Assembly (NCBI GenBank): GCA_002310115.1
Contig: DBYI01000007.1
Location: forward strand, 1 to 31,876
Length of the DNA: 31,876 nucleotides
Source of the DNA: Ruminococcus flavefaciens
GTDB lineage: Bacteria; Bacillota; Clostridia; Oscillospirales; Ruminococcaceae
Direction of reading: 5' to 3'
Shown here: piece by piece, positions 7,639 to 16,800 of the stretch
Numbering within the stretch: the first letter of the stretch is position 1
Layout: each line of letters opens with the position of its first letter
Notes under the pieces: generated by a model
The model's database searches: none
Seen by the model: only the letters and a program-made list of their open reading frames with translations
What the model was told of the DNA's origin: nothing
Translations under genes and position numbers: made by a program

Positions 7639-7660
7639 GGTCTGTGATATATCACAGACC
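7639..7660. repeat. Perfect 22-bp palindrome between two genes of the operon
   Basis: The arms are GGTCTGTGATA and TATCACAGACC with no mismatch. It lies between the signal peptidase stop codon and the ribosome binding site of the ATPase gene and is not followed by a T-run, so it is better explained as an RNA processing or translation-tuning hairpin than as a terminator. Confidence 0.7.
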
Positions 7661-7678
7661 CTCGCCGAATTAATCGGC

Positions 7679-8521
7679 TTAGTCGTCAGTTTTTTTCGCT
7701 GATTCTGAAATTTTTTCTGCTGTCTCTTTCGTTATTTCTTCAGCCTTTCCAACCAGATCTCCAGCCTTTTCCTCTATGGCTTCAGCTGTTTCTGCGGCCT
7801 TCTCGGCTGCTTCTTTCTTAACTTCTTCAAACTTTTCAAATGCCTCTTTCTTAGCATCTTCAAGGTTTTCTGCTTTCTTTTCTATGGTTTTATCAGCTGT
7901 TTCGCCCTTGCTTGCGAGATATTCCTCGATAGCACGGCGCTTTATCTCTTCCTCGTCAAGCTGCTCTGCAGGCTCCGGACGCTTTACTTCTATGAGCGTT
8001 ACGATAAACTTGTAAAGCTCAAACAGGAAGAATATTGCCATCGGGATGAGTATGCAGATGAAGAATCCTTTTTTGGTACGCAGGAAATTCATGAATTTTC
8101 CTACGCCTGCGATCTTCACATCTGTCCACTTAGCAATGATATCACTTGCATATGCAGGAAGAGTATCATCTGCTGGGTTATTGTCGCCTCGTGTGATGAA
8201 GCTTCTTGCGCCCTCATCCGCGTTAACACTTACGATTCTATGGGTATTCTTTACTCTCCTGCCGTCAATTACGGTCCAGAAGGTGATTACATCGCCCTCC
8301 TTAAGAGCATTGAGGTCGTCTATCTCCTTACAGATTATAAGGTCATTCTTGCTGAATGTCGGCTTCATTGAGTCCGATTCAACAGTCATCGGAATGAATC
8401 CGAAAAGATTTGCCACGCCGTTGTTCCTGCCTGATGAAAAAACTATGATCGTAATAAGCAATGCAAATATAAGAACTATCCATGCGATCACGTTTGCTCC
8501 TATTCTAAGTACCTTTTTCAT
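7679..8521 (-). CDS. sipW: SipW-type signal peptidase I with long charged C-terminal tail
   Basis: A 280-residue membrane serine protease that removes signal peptides at the outer face of the membrane. Membrane segments are at 10-28 and 153-175. The catalytic serine is Ser51 in ESDSMKPTF, and the base is His94 in KNTHRIV, i.e. the Ser-His ER/SipW type, not the Ser-Lys type of ordinary bacterial signal peptidases. The box FITRGDNNPADD (108-119) is intact. Unusually, about 95 residues after the second membrane segment form a Lys/Glu/Ala-rich helix, probably cytoplasmic, that SipW of Bacillus lacks. AAAGGAG lies 9 bases before the ATG. SipW enzymes process TasA-like precursors, and several proteins with such leaders are encoded further upstream on the same strand. 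Confidence 0.92.
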   Translation of the reverse strand: MKKVLRIGANVIAWIVLIFALLITIIVFSSGRNNGVANLFGFIPMTVESDSMKPTFSKNDLIICKEIDDLNALKEGDVITFWTVIDGRRVKNTHRIVSVNADEGARSFITRGDNNPADDTLPAYASDIIAKWTDVKIAGVGKFMNFLRTKKGFFICILIPMAIFFLFELYKFIVTLIEVKRPEPAEQLDEEEIKRRAIEEYLASKGETADKTIEKKAENLEDAKKEAFEKFEEVKKEAAEKAAETAEAIEEKAGDLVGKAEEITKETAEKISESAKKTDD

Positions 8522-8548
8522 TGCGATTTTCTCCTTTTATGCTGAATA

Positions 8549-9262
8549 TTAAGTAGATTCAGTAATTTTGAAGTTCATTCCGAGCTTCATTGTTCCACCT
8601 ATTATGTCATCAAGGCAATCCGGATCATTTCCTTCAAGCCATATTACGACGGTGTATTTATCTTTGTCTTTTGCCTTAAAGCCCTCAGAAGTTGTCCTCA
8701 TGACTAAACTCGATGAAAGGAACTCGCTGTCGCAGTCGCTTTCCTTGCCGCCTCCGTTTGATTTGGTCTTGCCGTAAACGGTCTTTTCACCGTTCTTATA
8801 GACCGCCACCCTGATGGCTTCGTCAACACTCTTGGTAACGTTCTCTATGACCATTTCTCCCGTATAGGAAAGTGTATCGTCTCCGGCATTAATAAGATAA
8901 AAGGTATAGGCTATGTAATTATCACCGTTATGGCTGCCATTTATCTTATCGATATTATCAGGGAGATCGTTTCCACTTATATTTGTCATATCATAAACGA
9001 TATTGGCATTCAGCACTGCGATAGATCTGTCATAGTCAGGAGTTTCCGAAAGCGAAAGTCCCTGACTGACCATATCGTACTTGTTGATCTTAACTGTAAA
9101 ACTTCCGAACTTGTCATAGAAATATGATATGGCATAAGCCACAGCTACGATAAGTATCAGGATTATCATAAGAAGTCCAAGTATCCTCATAAGAACGACA
9201 TGGCGTTTGACTTCTTTTGCGGTTCTTCTGAGTTCAAGGACATCAGTTAATTTCTCATCCAC
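8549..9262 (-). CDS. Membrane-anchored TasA/camelysin-like domain protein
   Basis: The 237-residue product has a positively charged N-terminus, one membrane segment at about 23-46 and a beta-rich extracellular region. The end contains VVIWLEGNDPDCLDDIIGGT followed by a hydrophobic strand, which resembles the WLEG..x..C signature near the C-terminus of SipW-dependent TasA/camelysin-like proteins; the same signature occurs in the 25809-26942 product. The cleavage-site consensus (Ala-Trp-Phe) is absent, so it may stay anchored and act as a base or assembly protein. Start GTG (9260-9262) with GGAGAG 6 bases upstream. It sits 28 bases before the signal peptidase gene. Confidence 0.75.
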   Translation of the reverse strand: MDEKLTDVLELRRTAKEVKRHVVLMRILGLLMIILILIVAVAYAISYFYDKFGSFTVKINKYDMVSQGLSLSETPDYDRSIAVLNANIVYDMTNISGNDLPDNIDKINGSHNGDNYIAYTFYLINAGDDTLSYTGEMVIENVTKSVDEAIRVAVYKNGEKTVYGKTKSNGGGKESDCDSEFLSSSLVMRTTSEGFKAKDKDKYTVVIWLEGNDPDCLDDIIGGTMKLGMNFKITEST

Positions 9263-9323
9263 AGTGAACTCTCCAATCCATATTTATTATTTCGGAGCAG
9301 TTGCGCCGAAACTCTTTTATTTG

Positions 9324-10082
9324 TTAGCTACCAGCTTTTTGTTTGATATACTTTTCTGTCATATACTTTCCTGACAGATTTCCCGCGCAATAAGAACACT
9401 CAAATGAATACAGCATCTCTGCCTGATGGCTGTTGAAAACGCCGTCTGCAACAGGCTCAGAGCCGATATCATTAACGAATGAGATTATTGATTTTACTGC
9501 ATTGTCGGAGCGCTCTCCCCTACCTATGTAATTCGAAACCTCAGGGCTTAACATAACAAAATCCACAGGATAGTCTGAAAGTCTCATCATAGGGCAGGAT
9601 ATTCCGCCGAAATTCGTGAGCATAAAATGGAAACCCAGATTTCGCATAGACTGTATTGTTACCGGAATCTGTTCATCATTTTCCATAAGCAGCTTCTCCG
9701 AAAGTTCAAAGCAAATTCTGCTCGTAGGAACCTGATAGCGCGCTGCATAGTCGGAAGCAAACTTAATAGTACGCTTCTCTCGCAGCAATCTCACAGGCAG
9801 ATATACCGACATCCAATTGAAGTTTACCTCACGTTCGTAAAACGTAGTATTCGCTTCAAGAGCCTGTATTAGCTCCAGCCGGAAAAGCTGGTCCGCCTGA
9901 TTGGTCATTTCTGCCACATCACGGTAGATATCAGGGGTAAGGACGCCTAAATTTGGGGAATTAAGCATGGTCTTTGTCTGATAAAAAGCCGTATGACCGC
10001 TTGAAATTTCCCTTATGGAACGATAATTCAGTTCAACAGCGCGTAAACCGTCAACTGTCGCCTGCTTGTTTTTTTCTGCCAC
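9324..10082 (-). CDS. Degenerate EAL-domain protein, probably catalytically inactive
   Basis: The 252 residues follow the EAL fold but lack the catalytic set. FELSEKLL (125-132) keeps the Glu of the E-T-E motif; DDFG is changed to TNFG (156-159), LKID to VMLSP (176-180), AEGVE to ADGVF (212-216), and the N-terminal E-A-L is not recognisable. Such proteins cannot hydrolyse cyclic-di-GMP but can bind it or a protein partner. It is the first gene after the consensus promoter at 10125-10153 and so heads the operon encoding the signal peptidases and ATPase. The start is GTG (10080-10082), with a G-rich stretch (GGGGGCGGGAG) rather than a good ribosome binding site before it. No membrane segment. 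Confidence 0.85.
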   Translation of the reverse strand: MAEKNKQATVDGLRAVELNYRSIREISSGHTAFYQTKTMLNSPNLGVLTPDIYRDVAEMTNQADQLFRLELIQALEANTTFYEREVNFNWMSVYLPVRLLREKRTIKFASDYAARYQVPTSRICFELSEKLLMENDEQIPVTIQSMRNLGFHFMLTNFGGISCPMMRLSDYPVDFVMLSPEVSNYIGRGERSDNAVKSIISFVNDIGSEPVADGVFNSHQAEMLYSFECSYCAGNLSGKYMTEKYIKQKAGS

Positions 10083-10124
10083 AGCTCCCGCCCCCTTTTC
10101 GAATATTTTACTTTTATTTGCTTT

Positions 10125-10153
10125 ATTATACCATATTTACAGTGCAATGTCAA
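10125..10153 (-). promoter_or_regulatory. Consensus promoter of the seven-gene machinery operon
   Basis: TTGACA (10153-10148), 17-base spacer, TATAAT (10130-10125) on the minus strand, with TGG directly before the -10 (extended -10). It drives the genes from 10082 down to 2417; no other strong promoter was seen inside that stretch. Confidence 0.88.
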
Positions 10154-10324
10154 TGAAATAACTATTAATTCTAACAAAAAAGCAGTATTTTTTTACAAAA
10201 AGTAGACATCAACACGTAAACTACTTTCGGTATGGTAATTTTATGAGAAATGCGCTCAAAATCTTATATTATACGCTTCGTGATACAACTATTTTTTAAT
10301 TGTAGAACTGGATCATGTATGGAA
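10154..10324. other. Intergenic stretch without a recognised gene
   Basis: AT-rich sequence between the operon promoter and the terminator of the candidate RNA. I see no open frame, no strong promoter and no clear repeat in it. Confidence 0.5.
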
Positions 10325-10603
10325 ATTAAAAATAACCCGCCGGGCCAAGGCCCGACGGGTTGAGGTATAGAATATGAGCAAGCTGTCAATTTAAGATTTC
10401 CGGTTCCTGATCTCTGCACCGTCGGCGGCAACCCGACGGTGCATCAAACCGGAGGTTTTTGAGCTTTTGATCTTTGCAATGAACTCTCTACTACGGCTGT
10501 ATCGATTTCATTGAAGCGGTTAGGTGCTCTCAAACCATAATAATGGAGGAATTTATGAGAAAGAAGGGATTTTCTTTAAGTTTGCGTTATACCTTTTGTT
10601 TAC
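10325..10603 (-). ncRNA. Candidate structured non-coding RNA, about 280 nt
   Basis: The transcript is inferred from a perfect promoter (10610-10638) and an intrinsic terminator (10334-10361), with no credible open frame between. On the minus strand the order is: GGUUU/AAACC and GAGC/GCUC helix (10526-10536 with 10454-10464) separated by a GA/AA internal loop, enclosing a CAATGAA/TTCATTG stem; then a long arm with outer CCGGTT/AACCGG (10447-10452 with 10400-10405) and a perfect inner 11-bp stem TGCACCGTCGG/CCGACGGTGCA; then the terminator. I could not match it to tmRNA, 6S, SRP, RNase P or to riboswitch consensus sequences known to me. It may be a trans-acting RNA or an orphan leader. Confidence 0.6.
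10334..10361 (-). terminator. Intrinsic terminator of the candidate RNA
   Basis: A very stable GC-rich hairpin, AACCCG-CGGGCC paired with GGCCCG-CGGGTT with one mismatch, is followed on the minus strand by ATTTTTAATTT. The plus strand lacks a T-run, which fixes the direction. Confidence 0.8.
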
Positions 10604-10609
10604 AATTAC

Positions 10610-10638
10610 ATTATATACCATTTCACTGCTTCTGTCAA
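10610..10638 (-). promoter_or_regulatory. Consensus promoter of the candidate RNA
   Basis: TTGACA (10638-10633), 17-base spacer, TATAAT (10615-10610) on the minus strand. The bases from the -10 to about 23 nt into the transcript match the major surface-protein promoter at 27039 at 30 of 33 positions. Confidence 0.85.
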
Positions 10639-10842
10639 TAATTGTGCAGAATATTCACATTCTATCAAATACTTTCAGCACATTGCATATATAAAGTTGC
10701 TTCTCTTTAATCGTAAAGCCAATAAATGTATACGCATTGTAATACACATATATTATTCGACAACCAAAATAGAAGTATTAACTCTCGTACTATTTTATAT
10801 TAACACTGGTAATTGCGAATGTAAGATTTTTGTATGTATATG
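10639..10842. other. Intergenic stretch without a recognised gene
   Basis: AT-rich spacer between the candidate RNA promoter and the terminator of the giant gene. No open frame, RNA gene or repeat could be supported. Confidence 0.5.
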
Positions 10843-10844
10843 AC

Positions 10845-10874
10845 AAGAGCCGAGACTTGATTATCTCGGCTCTT
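10845..10874 (-). terminator. Hairpin terminator after the giant gene
   Basis: A perfect 11-bp stem AAGAGCCGAGA / TCTCGGCTCTT with an 8-base loop follows the stop codon of the 3585-residue gene by about 15 bases. The downstream tract (TTGTCATATA) is only weakly T-rich, so termination may be partial. Confidence 0.65.
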
Positions 10875-10889
10875 AAAGAGTGCTTTACA

Positions 10890-13800
10890 TTATGCGGCAT
10901 ACTCACTTAATGTTAGCATATCAGGATTGATTTTAGCATTGGTATATACTATCCAGTCATGTGCTGCAGAATTAGGAGTAACTGAATCTAATATAGTTCC
11001 ATTGGTAGTCGTTTTTAGCAGATCAACTTCCAATACAAAACGATAGTTAGCGTAATCTTTAAATCCTGTTCCTGTTATTACAGCAAAATCAATATCAGCA
11101 GAAATTCTTTGGTTATCCTTACTTGTAAACGCAGACTGGTCAATATCAGCGATATATACTAGCTGATTACCAACTTTTTCCATCTTTGCACCATTAGCAT
11201 ATGTTGAAGTAACGCCCGAATTTACCTTTATAAAAACAGAATTAGAATCTGCCAAATCAATATAGTTTGATATATCATTTACTTCTGTGTATTCGACTTC
11301 TCCGTTATCATCTGTTTTCTTGTAAAGCTTAAGTGTATACTTTATCTTTTCTGCATCTAAAAAATCAGACCTTTTTATATTTGTTGCGTTATATGTTGCA
11401 GTTGCTTTAACAGGAAGACGGGTTTGAGTATCATCTATAAAGTTCCTTGGATTGATACCTTGCTGACTGTAGTTGAAGCTCGGTTCACCGACCTTGTCAT
11501 ACTCATCCAATATTTCTGATTTTGTATTGAAAACCAAACCCGATTTATCGGACTCTTTGATATAGAAATATCTGTTGCTTGGTGAAGCCGGGGATTGAGT
11601 CATATTTGTAAAGCGAAGTTTGTCAATGCTATATGATAAGTTCGATTTTCCGGATACATTCACACCTATTTCATTCTGAGAACCGTCTTGCACTGGGAAC
11701 TCAGCATTATACTGCCATGCTTCTGCAAATTCAATCTGCGTGGTGGCTGTTATAAATGCATTTCCATTTTGGCTCAAATAATTCTTTATGTCAAATTGTT
11801 TCAGTTGAATAAATGAACCCGTTATATCCGTTTGACGAATTCCAGTTTCAGAATAATTGTTATTATTTCCGTTAAGAGTATAATTAGTTGTAGCAGTAGG
11901 GATACCTAATATCTCCTTTCGCTCCCCGGAATCATCTTTCGCTGTAAGATTAATAATAAATGACTGATAAAGGTGTATATCAGGATTTGAAAGATGTCCG
12001 AGCATATAGTTTTTTTCACTGGAAGATCCAGTTAATTGAATAAGAGCGGTCAACGTTACATCAAGCCTGTGATTTGCTGAATTAATTTCGCTTGATGTTG
12101 TTCCGGTATTTTGGACACCGATCGTCACTGTCTGCTTATATAAGTTGCCCATAATAAGATTTGTGACATTTCCTTCCTCAACATTAGAACGACGAAGAGT
12201 AGGTTTATCTGTACCACCGGAGGTTGTAGCAGGAGTACGGATTGAGTAATTGTACACGCTGTTTCCGTCAGCACGGACGGCAAGATAATAATTTTCTACA
12301 AGAAGCTTACTGTCATCATTGTCGCCGCTTCCATCATTTTTGAGGTAGGAAACTACCAATTTAGCTGTTCCACCTGATGATACTTTTTTATACATCGTAT
12401 TATCAGATGCAATGACATCAGCCTCGGCTGAATTGGTCGTTACAGCATATATTTTTTCATTCTCAGGAGCAGTTGTGTCTGCTGTTATGGTAAAACCTTG
12501 CGCCAGCAGCATAGAATTAAGAGTTGCAGCTTCAAAAAAATTACCCGTTCCATCTGCTTTTGTTTTAAAACCAGCAAAACTAATGGTATCGTTTTCACCA
12601 TCGGTATCATTATTCGGACGAAGACCAGATAATGTAGCATAATAGCACTGGTCAGCTTTATTCGGATCACACAAAACTATTTGTGTACCAGCACCGAGCT
12701 TTGCCTCAACATTATCCGTCTGATATTTAAGCAGTACGGTTTTTGCACTGTTCCAGTTAAGTCCTGCTCCGCTTTCCAGAATACTTTGAAGCTCCGTCTG
12801 AGTGTACGTGAAGTGCAGATAAGCTGTATACCATGAATTCAAGCCCTCAGCAAGAGTATTTCCATAATTTGTGAAATTCGTAGATTTATTATCTGTTCCT
12901 GACTGAGATGCTGAATAGAACTCAAACATAAGCATTTTCTTTGTAAGAACAGGTATGTAAAGATGATATGCTACCTCCTTTATGTTTGAATCGGAAGTGG
13001 GTTTAAAAAACTGTACATCCATAAGCGAGAATTGGTAATCACCCTGGTTAGAGTCAGCGTGTGTATTCTTCATATAATATTCAAATTCAGTGTTACTATT
13101 TACATTTGAATGTTCAACATACAAACCTGCTGTTTTGCCAGTTGCACCAATAACATACTTACTTCCGTTATATGTACAAGGATACACATTAACCTGATAA
13201 TTTGTTGTTTTGTTAACTTCTTGTCCTGTGCTTCCCACAACAACATTATATTGATTTGTTGTGTTCGTTACCATTTGAATATAGTTGTTGATAAACGCAG
13301 TTGAAGCAGCTCTCGCTTCAGAGTTGATAACCAGAACAGTAAAATCCTCTACTCCGTCAGGCAAAGAACCCATTTCAGTTTTGTACGTTGATATCTTGTT
13401 GGGTTCACCGCTGACTGATGCACTTTGCAATGCTCGCTGAATGAATTGCTTTGTAGTTGACGAAGTTTTTGAATAGTTACTGTCTGTATCATTTACAATA
13501 GCATCGATCACAGGTGTGTTTTTCACTCCTGTGTTTCCCTTGTCATAAAGTGCAGCACCGTCACCGATCAAGAAAGTATCCTCTCCCATTACACTTACCG
13601 GGCTGACATTGACATTCGGGAAGAAATCACCCAATCCGCCTTCGCCGACATTTGTATAACTGTTCGGAAGCACACTTAACGTTGACATTTCCGTTCCCTT
13701 AACATTGCTTGAAGCCACATCATTATAGTCGGCGTACACAATGAACGAAGAAGTTTTAACAGAATTGAAATCCGTTTCTGCTGGACAATTTTCAACATGA

Positions 13801-16800
13801 ATAGCTGTTATATTTACCTCTTGAGTTGTCTTACCATTTCCAACTACATTGCCGCATTTCATGCCGCTGACAGGAGTGTTAGTATCCGTGGCATATGCTT
13901 TTTGAGTGTTTATTGCTTCGCCGTTTGACCACTGATGTGTCTGGAAATCGCAATCCTTGACCTCAATATTGTAGCCGTATATATTGCCGCTTCCAATTCT
14001 ACCAATCAAACCAGCACAAGGTGTTTCTGATGCAGAAGAAGAATTTGTTCCTACATCAATAACACACTTTTCAACTTTACAGTTTTGTATTATATGGTTA
14101 TTATCATTGTTTCCGGCAATACCGCCAGCCGCAAATCCACTACCTGATGTTCCGGTATTAGAATTACCCGTATTCATGCTATATATATTATAGCCATAGA
14201 TATACACACCGTCTATATCAGTCTTGTATACTTTCAAAGATGTCTCTCCAGCTGCAAGGCTCTGATACTGTGCATTATTACTGCCATTATCTCTCGTGTC
14301 ACCATAAACACCGCCTGCATAGTTAAGTGCCATAATATCGTATTGCGGATTTCCGTCATTATCCAACGTACCCGTCACTTTGCAGCCAACAATTCTGGCT
14401 CCTGTAGCAGCTCCGTTTACATCTGTGGATCTTCTATTTGCATTTTCTCCCATTATTCCGCCGGAGAATCTACCATATATATCTATATCCTTTACAACGC
14501 AATTTTGAATCAGGCAGCCTTTAACAGCAGCCGTTCCTCCACCCATGATTCCACCGCTTGAACCTGAAGGATTGTTTTTATTTCCAATATAATTTGTTTC
14601 TGCATTACCTCCCTCAATAGTAACATTTCTTAATATCAATGTTCCTAACGCATGGTCACCTTGATCTGTTGTGGAAGCATTTTTATTACAATATACAGAC
14701 CCCACTATTCCAGCAGAATAATTAGATTTATTATCTCCTGTAAATCGATTATTTACAATAGTATTTTTCATCACGCTGGTATATGTATCCTTGCCATTTG
14801 AGTCAAGCCCTGTATTTATGTGTATGCCACCTTCGGTTCCCTGGTTGGAATCATAAGAACCAACAAAGCCGCCAACACGACCAGAGCCTTCGATTTTATA
14901 ACCGTCTGCATTACAATTGTTGATATACATTCTTACACTGCTGGCATTTGTATAAGCGAAAAAGCCACCGGCATAAGAATAACTGTTTACATGGAATTTC
15001 TTAAAATCAACATTCGAAATGTTAAACAATCTAATATTATTGTTGTTAATGTATGAAACAAATCCTGCGGTACAGAAATGTGAAGCTGGTGGACTTCCAT
15101 TAGGCTCTGCTGGCAAATCATCACCTGCGTATGCTGTTATTATATTGTTTGCCGTTACGTTAGTCTCCCTAACATGATGAGCAGAAATATAACCTTGCAA
15201 GGTGAAATTTGTGATCTGATATTTTGAGTTGGTCTCATATTTATAATTATTTGATGTATCAGATGTAAACTGCTGTAAACTATTGAATAAGCCCATTCCA
15301 CACACCATACCTATATTATTTCCTTTATAATATGGATCATTATCATGTTGGTGTGTAAAATACTCCGCATTCAGATCAATAATTGTTGGATTATCTTTAG
15401 TTCCGTTACCATTAAATCCATAGATTTTCATGTTATCATTAACATATTCCGCGCTTCCCAAGAATCCAATACCCCGGAAGCTATCCGGCAGATAATAAGT
15501 CTCACCTCCGTCAAGGTTCACATAGAATGTACGCTTTGTCAGAGTTCTTGCAGGATATTTAGTACCATTACTATAAGAACTGGTATATTTGTAAATAATA
15601 TATGGAATAGCAGTCTTAGAATTTACAGTATCATTTGTTGAGAGGTTATAATCATCTCCTTTGGTGTCATTACCTATAGCACTGTAATTTGCCCAGTGTG
15701 TTGCCTTATTATTGTCAACTGCTTTATCTTTATTACTACCATTATCTATGGGTGCAGATGAATAGTTTCTCACACCAGTACCACAATAAGAAATATTGTA
15801 AGCATAGTTACCATCATCAGTACTTGCACACCCTGCCCCCGACTGAGCTATTATCGACATGATATACAGAGCCTGACTGTTCGGAACAGTTATGGTATTA
15901 TAGCTTTTTTCTCCAGTCTCCTTTGTGAATTTCAATACACTATCAGCGTTATCCTGAAAGTTCATACTTGTATCAATATCGGGGATAGAGTAATTCTTAC
16001 GAGTGTTGTGCATTGTGACTTCAACAGCACCTGTACGAGCCTCGCCGTCACCATATGTTGCACCGTCCTCGCTGAAAGCGTAATGTGCAGTTTCTATAGT
16101 TTTTTCGTTTTCGGTTCCTTCATTTTCTTTTACCGTTGTTGATTCACGGATAGCATAACCGTTGATAACACGGCCTACAAAGGGATTGACGTGAATGTGA
16201 ATAAGGTCGTCTTCATCGGTAAGATTTTCAATCTCCTTTGTTGTATGATGAACTGTAGTCACTTCACCTGTTGATGGATCAGTAACTTCTTCATCGTATT
16301 CCTTATTGACGGTAACCTTTTGAACTGTTCCGCTACCATTCACTCTTTTTACAACAAAATTTTTCAGAGAGTCATTATCAACATTTCTGAATATCAAACC
16401 GCCATTGACTACACAACCAACGTAACCGCCAACTGTAGCTTTGTAATCATTGTCATTTCTTACTTTAAAAACATCAGTGAAATTAACACTAACATTGTCT
16501 ATGATGTTATCTCCGCCCATTATCTTGTTGATAACAGCACCATAGTTTGAGAACTCTTCATTGTATGCATAAGCCTTATTTCCGTTGACCCTATAGTTGT
16601 ATGGATCAGTTGAATATGGTGTTACTTCAATTGTAAGGTTTTTGACAACACAACCATTGCTCATAGTTATAAGACCATGAGTATTCTCGTAATTAGATGT
16701 CTCTGAAGATTTTGGAATACTCATTGATATTTTAACACTACCATCAGAGCTTCCGCCGACAATAACACCGCGGAATGCATATTTACCTGTTGTATCAGAT

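Noticed and set aside
7626..7655. A GTG start at 7655 for the ATPase
   Set aside because: The codon lies within the perfect palindrome and has no ribosome binding site; the ATG at 7625 does.
10325..10603. 6S RNA, tmRNA, SRP RNA or RNase P RNA
   Set aside because: The 5' and 3' ends do not pair as in 6S, and none of the hallmark sequences of the other RNAs were found.
10555..10641. A 28-codon plus-strand reading frame (MRKKGFSLSL...) with GGAGG before its ATG
   Set aside because: It stops after a few hydrophobic residues, has no strong plus-strand promoter, and lies over the minus-strand promoter and start of the candidate RNA; most likely chance, though a signal-peptide relic is possible.
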